Shown piece after piece: positions 12,761 to 21,636 of a DNA stretch of 64,000 bases (positions are counted from its first letter, which is position 1; each line of letters begins with the position of its first letter). A program made the position numbers and the translations under genes. Source of the DNA: Rosellinia necatrix (Eukaryota > Ascomycota > Sordariomycetes > Xylariales > Xylariaceae); contig JAGYVD010000001.1 of assembly GCA_021209875.1 (NCBI GenBank), forward strand, positions 3,844,001 through 3,908,000, in the 5' to 3' direction. Below the pieces are notes generated by a model. It was not told the DNA's origin. It did no database searches and saw only the letters and a list, made by a program, of their open reading frames with translations.

Positions 12761-13210
12761 TGACTTGTTTTGTGAGTTATGTAACGTAATAGTACAGTAC
12801 CATGGGTTCCGCGTATTATCTCTCCTACCACTTTCTCTTACGCAAACAGTGGCGAAGGGGAACGTCACTTGTTTCACCACGCAGAGGACCCGAAACAAAT
12901 TCGCCATTCTCTCTAGTGTAGTGCACTGCAACTATGCACCTACCTAGTGGACGTATGTATTTCCCAGTCGGTATGTCATAATCATATATTTCCCAGCTAT
13001 CGACTCTCGGCATTTCGTCCCTTTGCCCCTTTGCCGACTTGAGTATTAGAAGAGAGCACACCCCCTCTCCCCTCCCTGAAGCATGCACATCAAGAATGGA
13101 ACATCGTATCTCATCTCCCGCTCGGCATCAACCCCCTAGTGTAGACTGAGTAGGGTGGGTATGAATATGAGGTTGGAATGATGCCACATAGACGATGCGA
13201 CATACGTAGC

Positions 13211-13384
13211 AATATAATATATATATATATATATAGTTACATACAATGATAAATGATAGGTAGGTACACTAACTAGACTAATTACATCAATTACACCAAC
13301 TACACTGACTACACTAATTACACCAATCACACTAACTACACCATATACATACATAGTACATAATACATAATACATAATACATAT
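13211..13384. repeat. AT-rich repeat tract
   Basis: A (TA)n run at 13211-13236, a degenerate 9-10 bp ACTACACTAATTACACC-like series to 13338, then ATACATA units to about 13384. This looks like simple-sequence drift, not a gene. Confidence 0.8.
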
Positions 13385-13625
13385 GTAAGTAAATACGTAT
13401 GCAGTGTAGTGTAGAGAGTGGTCGGCGGTATCCCGATATGGAATCGCATGCATGAACCTGATTCTTGATCCCCGACCCCTGAGCGGGCGATCACCCTGCC
13501 TTCAACGCGATCCGATAGTGAATGGCTGGCTCCCTGGTGTGCCTGACTGACTCCCTGACTCCCTCCCTCCATAGGCAGAGTCTCGCATTGTAGTAGTGCA
13601 GTTCCAGCAGAATCGGGCAGAGCAA

Positions 13626-13701
13626 GACATACTTGGACATACTTGGACATACTTCTACACTACATAGTCTACATAGTCTACATAGTCTACATAGTCTACA
13701 T
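13626..13701. repeat. 10-bp and 9-bp tandem repeats
   Basis: Three units of GACATACTTG (13626-13655; the last unit ends TTC) followed by four full units of TACATAGTC and a partial fifth (13661-13701). Confidence 0.9.
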
Positions 13702-13873
13702 CAGATACATAGTTATATGTCAGGGACATGGTCCCCTTCCTATCTCGGGCAGCGCTATTCTATTTCGGGCCCCCGCTCGTGCCATTCGATGTTTGAGGTT
13801 GTCATGCGCCCCCCGTCCGTGTGGATCGAGCCCAGATGCCGGTGATATATGGACGTGTTAGTTAGATGTTATA

Positions 13874-14134
13874 ATGCCTCGTTCATCCAGTCTGCCCTCT
13901 CTCTTAAAGGCCCGAAGAATAGAATTCCTCTTGGTTTTTTTTATTTTATCCCCGGTCGTAGACTCTCCTTGTAGTTCTCTCACTCACCACACATACATAC
14001 ATACATACATACATACATACACACACACAATACGAAAATCCCTTCTGAGGATTCAATTCGTCCTATCGTTTTTCAAACAAGAAAAAAGGCCAAAAGCTGC
14101 CAGCCACACTCGCTTCTACTTTACGAGACCAACA

Positions 14135-14222
<88 letters not shown>

Positions 14223-14566
14223 CGACGACGACAACCTCAGCAACAACAATAAACAAACCTGCATCATTCTCTTCTTCGATACCTAGGCTGAGCCTCTTTT
14301 TTAAATACGCATTTTACAAGAACACATTACGTTACCTACCTTAGCTACTTAGACAATACCCTCCCTCCCTCCGCCCCCAACGTCTATTTTCTACATCATC
14401 TAATTATCGCCATTCGCCGCCACCACCCGTCGTCATTACCCCCAAGAATATTTGATTGATCCCCTTCCTCCCTGCCTTCAACAATCGAAAGCGGATCGAA
14501 AGGCAAACCAACAAACAAGAAATCCCCACCTCCAAATCAAATCAAATCAATCAAATCAATCAGACC
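13874..14566 (+). promoter_or_regulatory. Repeat-rich leader/promoter of the 108-aa protein gene
   Basis: About 690 bp upstream of the start codon at 14567. It holds a (CATA)n/(CA)n tract (13990-14029), a 105-bp (ACG)n(ACA)n(ACG)n tract (14130-14235), CCCTCC words and a CAAATC-rich stretch directly before the ATG. A 156-codon open frame covers it (13874-14344) but encodes mostly poly-Thr from the triplet repeat and is probably not translated as a protein of its own. If it is part of the mRNA, the leader is long, low in G and likely unstructured. Confidence 0.5.
14130..14235 (+). repeat. (ACG)n(ACA)n triplet microsatellite
   Basis: About eleven ACG units, eighteen ACA units, then three ACG units, uninterrupted, 330 bp upstream of a start codon. 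Confidence 0.95.
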
Positions 14567-14893
14567 ATGCAGACGTCCCGCTTCCAGATGATCCGCTCGC
14601 GGTTCTCGCCGAGCAACCTGCGCACGTCCCTGCGGCGGCTGTCGTCGGCGTCCACGTCGAGCTCGGTGACCAGCGCGACCGCCAGCAGCGTGGCGAGCGG
14701 CGGCAGCAGCGGCAGCGGCAGCGGCTCGTCGTCCCCGGTGCACGCCATCAACGCCGTGCTCTTCCGGCAGCCGTCGATCCTCGGGCTGGAGGAGGAGAAG
14801 CGCCGGTCCGGCCCCGAGCTGGCCCTGCTCGAGCCCCGGCCCATCGTCTACTGGGGCGGGCTCGAGGAGCGCATCGGGGCCGCCTCCCTGTGA
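14567..14893 (+). CDS. Small conserved serine-rich protein, unknown function
   Basis: Single exon of 108 residues. The N-terminus is basic (MQTSRFQMIRSRFSPSNLR) and could be an amphipathic or mitochondrial-targeting-like segment. Residues about 25-55 are almost only Ser, Gly, Thr and Ala. The C-terminal third carries the distinctive blocks QPSILGLEEEKRR and EPRPIVYWGGLEERIG, which I associate with a family of small hypothetical proteins in Sordariomycetes; this is from memory and not checked. GC at third positions is very high, unlike the AT-rich flanks, which supports real coding. No membrane segment or catalytic motif is visible, and no function is proposed. Confidence 0.8.
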   Translation: MQTSRFQMIRSRFSPSNLRTSLRRLSSASTSSSVTSATASSVASGGSSGSGSGSSSPVHAINAVLFRQPSILGLEEEKRRSGPELALLEPRPIVYWGGLEERIGAASL

Positions 14894-16358
14894 AGAAGCT
14901 CTCTCCTCCCCCTTCCTCTTCCTCTCTCTTCCTACGGCCCCCTTCCCCCGTCTGCAACGGCATGGGTTGAGAAACTTCGCGCTCCTGGCATAATGCCGAC
15001 GCTAGATGCGAAGAGTGGGGCAGAGCAAGAGCAAGAGAGAGAGAGAGAGAGAGGCTTTATTTCTTCTTTCATCCTCTTCTCTTCTTATTCGCGGGAATCG
15101 AATCATGAAACTTGTTTCATCCCCTATGCCATCCATCAGCCGCAGCACACACACACACACACAGCCCCCCTTTCTCGCCCGCGCCGATTTTGATTGGCCG
15201 CTTCGATCTTGACTGGTCCGAGGAGTTTCGCCCTCTCTGCCATGAGAGCCCTGTCTGTCCGGCCATGGCAGAAGGGCTAAGCTGCTGGAGGATCTAAGGG
15301 GGAAGGGAATTAAAAAGAAAACCCACCCCCTTCAACCCCCCCTGAAAGTTTTATGACTATGACAAAAAAAGGAAAAAGATCGTTGGACGATTTGGGTCAC
15401 GAAAGGAATAAAACCAACGTGGCAAGGATTTATTGATCTTTTTTTATTCTTGTTTTTTTTCTCCTTCCCCAAATTACTCTCGGTTCTTATTCCTCTTTTT
15501 TTTTTTTTTTTCGGATCGGATCGATTGAACGGGGCAGGAACCTAATGAGACGGGGTATGGCGATAATGCGGCGTTGCATGTAGGGAAGGGGTGGGCAAAC
15601 ACTAGGTACTGCGACGGCGCCGGAACGGGACTGGAGGTGTTAGGTGTTTTTTGGTTTGTTTTTTATAGGTTACCAACCTTTTTCATACTGCCTGGCTTAT
15701 TTTAGCCCTTGGTGCTTTGTGCGAGAATCGAGTACGAAGATTTGAGATAGAGCGTTTGAGATGACATAGCATGATGGCAGTTGACTGGAATAAAGAACCA
15801 AAAAACTAAACCAATTTGGTTCCTTTCTTGACGATTAGTGTTTGGGACTGACACAATATTAGTGCTCTTTTCATCATTGGTGTTTGATCCTGATGAATTG
15901 TGTCAGCAGAAATGAGTACCGAGTCATATAGATTATACTAGGTAGGTTAAGCTATTACAAAGTCGTCCCTCTGTGAAGCTGCTGTTATCTCCGCTACCTA
16001 ATGGCGACTGATCATGTCGATACGCCAGGCATTATCTGATGATGCAGCCAAGATGCATGCTGCAAGGACGATACGGAGTCATCCATATCCGGGATGTCTT
16101 TATCCTTTTGCGCACCCCATAGTAGATAACTACCTACTTTGGATCTACCTAATCATTAGTTACGACTCACTCCGGAGTCTTGGGGTAGAGAATTTGGCAT
16201 AATAGCAACATGAAATCCGACAAACATTCATGGCTACGACGGCATCACCCGAAAGACGAAACCGCTCTTGTGAGCCCCAAGCCGAACTCAAATGTCGTCA
16301 CCGACACTAATGTGTCTATTCATATGGCAAGTTGCCCATCTCAACATCCACTCGTATC
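14894..16358. other. Gene-free region with pyrimidine tracts
   Basis: 1.5 kb between the small protein gene and the 3' end of GRX3/4. It contains a CT-rich start, a (GA)n run at 15036-15053, a (CA)n run near 15147-15163, and T runs at 15440-15510. I see no supported gene; open frames are at most 69 codons. Confidence 0.55.
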
Positions 16359-17279
16359 TCATGCTGCTGTGACGCCGTTCTCCTTTGCCACGCTATGAGC
16401 CTTGAAGAAGTCGGGGTCATTCTCGAGTTCTTCTTTGATCTGTAGAAGAGCGTGAGTGTTAGCAATGGATGCGTGCCCTGCCTTCTCATGGCATCCCGAC
16501 AGGAGAAAGAAAAAAAAAAAAAAGGAAAAAGAGGGAGGGGGAGGAGGAGAGGAGAGCTGGGTAAAACATACGATATCCAGCCCACCAACTAGTTCGCCGT
16601 CCATCCAGAGCTGTGGGTATGTGGGCCAGTCCGCGAACTCCTTGAGACCCTGCCGCACCTCATCGTCGGCCAGGATGTTGAAGAAGCCGTACTTAACGCT
16701 GCGCTCGCGCAAGATACCCACCAGCTGCCGCGAGAACCCGCACTGGGGCTCGCCGGGCGTGCCCTTTATGAACAGCATGATTGGGGCGGCCTTGACGAGG
16801 CTGCCCAGGCGCTTGAAGAGTTCCTCCTTCGCCTTCGCGGGGTCGACCTCGGTCTCGACCTCGGCCGGCTTCTCGGGAGCGGCCTTGGCGGCAGCGGCAG
16901 CGGCAGCAGCAGCGGCCGACGACGACAACACACCGTTTGTGTTCTTCACCTGCTTCTCGATCGCTGTCCGCACCTTCACGGCGCTGCTGCCGCTCACGGT
17001 CTCGAGGACCTGGTCGTTGCGCTGGAGCACGAGGTACGGCACGGCCGTGACGTCGTATGTCTCCGAGATGTTGCTCAGGTCCTCGGCGTTGATCGCCACC
17101 CAGCTCGTCTCGCCGTTGGCGGGGTACTCGGCCGCCAGGGTCTTCAGGACGGTGGCCATCTGCGCGCACGGTGCGGCCCAGGGCGCGTGGAAGGAGATAA
17201 CGAGGAGGGTGGAGGAGGGCAGCGCCGCGACGTGCGATCGCCACTCGTCCTCGCTCGTGATCTCTTTTATCGTCGACAT
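16359..17279 (-). CDS. GRX4: Monothiol glutaredoxin Grx3/Grx4 (PICOT type)
   Basis: Cytosolic/nuclear monothiol glutaredoxin that binds a glutathione-ligated [2Fe-2S] cluster and takes part in iron delivery and iron-regulated transcription. Exons 17279-16572 and 16439-16359 give 262 residues. An N-terminal thioredoxin-like domain carries the degenerate site WAAPC (Cys38). An Ala-rich linker follows (about ten consecutive Ala, then KAAPEKPAE), and the glutaredoxin domain has CGFS at Cys180, FIKGTPGEPQ, WPTYPQLWMDGELVGG. The 132-nt intron (donor GTATGT, acceptor TACAG) is a multiple of three with no stop, so an unspliced mRNA would stay in frame. The start is the ATG before STIKEITSEDEW; the frame extends upstream through a CAACAC-repeat leader without matching the family. 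Confidence 0.95.
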   Translation of the reverse strand: MSTIKEITSEDEWRSHVAALPSSTLLVISFHAPWAAPCAQMATVLKTLAAEYPANGETSWVAINAEDLSNISETYDVTAVPYLVLQRNDQVLETVSGSSAVKVRTAIEKQVKNTNGVLSSSAAAAAAAAAAKAAPEKPAEVETEVDPAKAKEELFKRLGSLVKAAPIMLFIKGTPGEPQCGFSRQLVGILRERSVKYGFFNILADDEVRQGLKEFADWPTYPQLWMDGELVGGLDIVCFTQLSSPPPPPSFSFFFFFFLLSGCHEKAGHASIANTHALLQIKEELENDPDFFKAHSVAKENGVTAA

Positions 17280-17295
17280 CGTGGATGTGGCGTCT

Positions 17296-17391
17296 CGGCC
17301 GGTCGTGGTGTTGTAGTGTTGTTGTAGTGTTGTAGTGTTGCGGTAGTGTTGTAGTGTTGCGGTGTTGCGGTGTTGCGATGTTGCGGTTCTG
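17296..17391 (-). repeat. CAACAC-type tandem repeat in the GRX3/4 leader
   Basis: On the gene strand this reads as eight- to nine-base units CAACAC(C/T)(G/A) repeated about ten times, immediately 5' of the start codon. It would give a CAA-rich, weakly structured 5' UTR. Confidence 0.75.
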
Positions 17392-18260
17392 CCGGTCACC
17401 CGTGATGACAGGTATTTCAAAGGTGACGACGGGCCGAATGAATTGGGGAAGTAACTGGTGATACGTTCAAGGTACCTACCCAGGTGGAAGAGCAGATTAG
17501 GTAGGTAATGGTCGGTTTGACAAAATACTTTTTAAGGCTAGGTAGGTCGGCACGGTTTGGGTGGTAGGTAGGCTTTATTTCTATTTGCTTCTCCGATACA
17601 GGTGATGCGACAACGAGGGGTGCTTTGGTCCAATGGAGGGGCACTTGATTACAGAGGTACCCTGCGTCTTCTTTCTCTAGACCCGCAGATCTTATCAATC
17701 AGCGCTGAGGGAAGAATAGGTGGTCGTTGCGTCATTTGCTCTCGCATACATGTGCCTCACGTGAGACTAAAGGTACAAAACTACCTAAGGTACTTAACCC
17801 AAGCTGGTGTAATTACCTAGGTAATCTGCTACGTACTTGGGTAGGTAAGTACCTAGTCATCAACTCTACTTATATTCATAGAAGCTACCTACTGCAGATC
17901 AAGGCAAGTACCTACCTAGGTAGTTAGCCTACGTAAGTAGGTAGGTAGGTTGGTTTAGTTCGCGATTCCTGTCTTACATGTCTTACATATCTCTAACTAC
18001 CTTGGTGATTTATATAAGCAATCCACTAACGAGGAATGTAAAGATTGATCTCCCTTCCAACCAATGTATTCTTATGTAATCTACTTAACTCTTGTAACTG
18101 GGTTAAACATCACAGGGGCTTATTTTAGTTCATTCAATACATGCAGTTTTGACCTATCCTTCAGGGGAAGACCTAGCTATGTCCCATTAAAATGCCACAC
18201 AAACGCTTGTGGTGACCAAGCATAGTGTACAAACAGGGCTGGTCTTATCTAAAGCATGAA

Positions 18261-18296
18261 TACCATAAAGTACCTACAGACACCTAGATTAGACGT

Positions 18297-18328
<32 letters not shown>

Positions 18329-18340
18329 TAAAGTACCTAC
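18261..18340 (+). mobile_element. Truncated retroposon 3' end with (TAC)n tail and 17-bp duplication
   Basis: A 17-bp sequence, TACCATAAAGTACCTAC, is present exactly at 18261-18277 and again at 18324-18340. Between the copies is a 46-bp insert: a unique core AGACACCTAGATTAGACG (18278-18295) and TTAAT, then (ACT)n/(TAC)n to 18323. The same core and tail occur at 63.6 kb in another direct repeat. Identical 3' ends, a simple-repeat tail, different 5' cut-off points and flanking duplications are what LINE or SINE target-primed insertion leaves. The parent element is not in this window. Confidence 0.6.
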
Positions 18341-19027
18341 TGCATGTAACCCAGTGTTGAAGTTCTGAACCCTTCGGCGGGCTCTGTAACAAAAGGAACC
18401 AAGTGGAACAGGAACCGGTTACTGCTCCCAACAACACCTCCTTTTTGCGCTACAATCAGAGAAATTATTCTGCCAATTAACCCAATAATTAGAAAGGTGA
18501 GGCTATGTGATGGGAAAATGATTTAGCAGCCGTGAGTAGTTACCCTGAGTATCAAATAGCCGATTTATTTAATGATGGAAGACCGAGTCTTACAGTTACT
18601 TAGAACATGATACGTTGTGCGAACGCAATCCTTACATCTCACTGGAAACTCCAAATTTAGCATTAGTATAGTACAATCAACCGAAATATGGTCAAATTCA
18701 GACTAGGAGCCTTGGATGACCAAGTCTGCTATCGTCCGCGTGCATGTGAGCACGAGTTGCTCCCGTAATTATAGGAACTACCTAGTTAGTACCTAGAAAG
18801 AATTTTTGTTGTGACCTGTCTAGCAGAGCTAGACCCGTTTAGGCCACAAACCCCTTTATATCATTACATTCATACAATACTCCTCCATGCCGTAAGCTTC
18901 CTGCCACTATATGCCATTGCTCACATCTTCATCCCTCTTCCGGGCGATCGCTGGCTTTGAAGCAGAGGGTGTAGGTTGGCGCAGTGCACCGATCCCGGCC
19001 ATCCCCACTCCTGAATACACGCGCGCT

Positions 19028-20202
19028 CTATACGGGCTGGCTAGTGCGAGGAGCCCGATCGCCCTGTATGGAGTCCATGGCATCATTACTATCGTCCTCC
19101 ATGGTCGCATCGTTAAGGGCCCGACTCTCCGCTTCAGCAGCGAGCACCGCCCTCCGCCGTTGCCACCAGTCTTTCTCGATGCGAGTGGCCTGGTCAACGA
19201 GGGACTCTTTCTCGAGCCACTCCTGCCTGTGGATCTCTTCGAGTTGCTTGCATTCTTCTCGTAGTTCTTCCCCTTCCCTTGTGGCCCATTTGATGTTTGC
19301 TACGCATAATTTCCATAATGAGTCCTTGTCCATCGCGAGTTCAGTGGTTGTAAAGCCTTGTTGCTCTGTTAATTGGGTGAAGGATTCGGGGGAGAAATCG
19401 TCACCACCCTCCCCATCGCCGGTTGAATCGTCTTGGCCGGCCGAATGTGACTGCGGTGTCTTGAGTATAATCTTGAGTTTGTTGCCCTTCTTCTCGCTCC
19501 CATTGTGCTGCATTGACTTAGGCACCGGATCAGAGGGCCGAAGGGCTTCTGTCTCATGGACAGTTCGCATGTGTTTCGCCAGTGCATCAGATCTTGTAAA
19601 CGCGCGGTCGCACTCTGATAGGAAGCAGTGAGCATGAAGTCTTCGTAGGACAGCAAACTTGTGGGAAGGGACTTACCAGGTAGATAACAGTAAAAAGGCT
19701 TCTCGCGCGTATGGCTTCGCATATGTGCTTTCAAAGCATAACCACTGGCATGCGGCAAGCTCTTCCGAGAGCAGCCATTCCACTCACACGTGTATTTTTT
19801 CTGGCGACTCTCGATATGGTCGTTGTGTATATGCTCAACCAGCCTGTCCATATTGCTTAGATCGCCGGCGCGACAGCCATCCCACGCACAGACAGTGACT
19901 TGCTCCTGTAATTCATCTTCGTCTAGTTTGGAATTGATGGGGGAATTGGGTACGTCGCCCGATGTGTCGGAAGAGATGTCGCCATCATCAAGGCCGTGTT
20001 CTTGGTCTGGTTCCGGCTCGGGCTCCGGATCTATATGGAGGGAGGAGGATGCCCGCGACCCATCCCCCAGTTTCTGTCGTTTCGAAGGGGGTAGAGGGGG
20101 CTCGTCAACGATAGTAGAATCCTCGTAGTCGTTCTCAACCTCCTCGGACTCGTCAGAAGACAGCGAGCTGATTGCCGACGAGGAGTCTGACAGCAACACC
20201 AT
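19028..20202 (-). CDS. C2H2 zinc-finger protein, YY1/Iec1-like
   Basis: Nuclear C2H2 protein of 370 residues in two exons, 20202-19677 and 19614-19028 (intron 62 nt, donor GTAAGT, acceptor ATCAG). The first 125 residues are acidic and Ser-rich with a DPEPEPEPDQ stretch. GLI/YY1-spaced fingers follow: CAWDGC..HIHNDH, CEWNGC..HMRSH with a TREKPFYC linker, and CYLPEC..HMRTVH; the last finger is made only by splicing. The C-terminus has a charged helical region (EGEELREECKQLEEIHRQEW) like a coiled coil. The finger layout resembles S. pombe Iec1, the YY1-like subunit of INO80, so a chromatin-remodelling role is likely but not certain. It could instead be a free-standing transcription factor. The start is the first ATG; upstream codons in frame come from a 12-bp repeat. 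Confidence 0.85.
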
Positions 20203-21636
20203 CGTGTACGGATGCGCGTACGGATGCGCGTACGGATGGGAGTATGCGCGTGGTTCCGTACGGGAGAAACAGCGGAGCAGGCAGGGATCCGATGGAGCTG
20301 GATAACGTGTTGTTGCGGTGTTGTTGCAGTGTTGCTGCGGTGTCGTCACGAGCAAATCTGGAGAAGGAGATAGATGAATGAGAGAGGTGCTGCAAGTGCT
20401 GCTGGCGACTGACTGGCCCCCTTCGGCGGAGACGATGTGGTAGAGATAGTGGCTGGATAGATAAATAATCACTGGATAGGCAATGCGAGATGCACTGACA
20501 GCTGAAGTGTGGTTTGGTTTGATTGGAGGGCTGTCTTCTCTTCGTCGCGCGCGCACTGTCCTGTCTGGTCTGGCCTGCCGGTAGGTACGTAGTAGGTAGT
20601 TATTCGGGGTGTGACCGTGACTTGCTTTGCTTGGTGTTGTTTGTGCAAGCAGAACCTACACTGGCCCTACTCTGGTTCGACTTGTTCCCTGTGTAGGTCT
20701 ATGCTGGCTATCCTTTGCAGGTGGGTTCAGCGCGTGGCAGGCTGGCGGGCTAGCAGGGAGCGGAGTGACGCACTTGGGCGCATTTTCTCTAGTCTGTTAC
20801 TGGACTAGTGGCGGCCAACACCTTTCTTCCAGTGACCAGGGCCCACTCTGGCCCGCCTACACACCTAGGCAGGTACTAACGCACAGAGAGGGGCGCTGGG
20901 CGAGAACAACAGAGAAGGCGCCACACTGGGCCGATAAGCATTACTGTACAAGAATTGAGTTCAGTGCAAGCTACAGTACTGGAATGGAGCACTCAAGCGA
21001 GTTCTCCTGCGTCTTTCGTAAGGCAATTAGGTACGACGCAGTAATAGATGCTTAGTCCAGTAATGGCACCTGGGTTAGTCGAGAGTTTAGGCACACACTT
21101 GGATAACAAGACTTGGCCGGCCACGACAAAAAAACTCACACTTGTAAATCTGTTATCCTCCTTTACGTGTCGAAGTACATGCCAGGAAGATACCTCGTCG
21201 CAGGCATTCATATTCCACCAGGTTTAAGAAAGGGAATATAGCTCCCTTTTTTTACTTTGCCCTTTTCCCCCTCTCCCTCCTCTTCCCCTCCTCCCCGCCT
21301 CTCCTCCGCCCTTCTTCTCTCTCTCCCCTTCCACAACCTCCTCCGGCCCGTTGAGTTCTCGCATTCGGTACCCGCTCCCGAGTACCTCCCTCTGAGCTGT
21401 CACCGGGGGCAGCTGTGACATCACCCCACCCTGGACAACTACTACCCTGCCCTCCGTCCGACTCCATTTTCTTCTCCGTCAATCGATCCGGAGGTCTATT
21501 TTGATTAGCTCACGCTAACAGCCTCCTCCTTCTCCTCCAACCCTTTCCCCTTTTTTTGTTCGACGCAGTCCTGCCCAAACACCGTGAACAACCACTTCCG
21601 ACTGCTCCGACCCCCCCTCAGACACCCCCGCCCGAG
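20203..21636. promoter_or_regulatory. Divergent region, zinc-finger gene / ABP1
   Basis: 1.4 kb between divergent starts. Just upstream of the zinc-finger ATG is a 12-bp TACGGATGCGCG repeat (20207-20240), then a GTTGTTGC-type tract at 20306-20345 (CAA-rich on the gene strand). On the ABP1 side there are long CT tracts at 21260-21345 and 21520-21560, typical of strong fungal promoters. No additional gene is supported. Confidence 0.6.

Larger units (their letters stand above)
11568..13873. other. Gene-free region downstream of CCH1
   Basis: About 2.3 kb without a convincing gene. The overlapping open frames on both strands up to 11862 and at 12514-12931 have no domain or codon pattern that supports coding. 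The right half is full of short tandem repeats, listed separately. Confidence 0.5.
17280..19027. other. Intergenic region rich in TACCTA/TAGGTA words
   Basis: 1.7 kb between the GRX3/4 start and the zinc-finger gene stop. Densely packed TAGGTA/TACCTA hexamers run from 17475 to 17950, including palindromes at 17813-17824 and 17910-17923. A short retroposon-like element lies at 18261-18340. No coding sequence was recognised. Confidence 0.6.

Noticed and set aside
13874..14344. 156-codon open frame with a long Thr run
   Set aside because: The Thr run is only the (ACG)n(ACA)n microsatellite read in one frame; no family, and it lies in a leader or promoter.
16456..17316. 286-codon plus-strand open frame
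   Set aside because: Antisense to GRX3/4, which has full family motifs.
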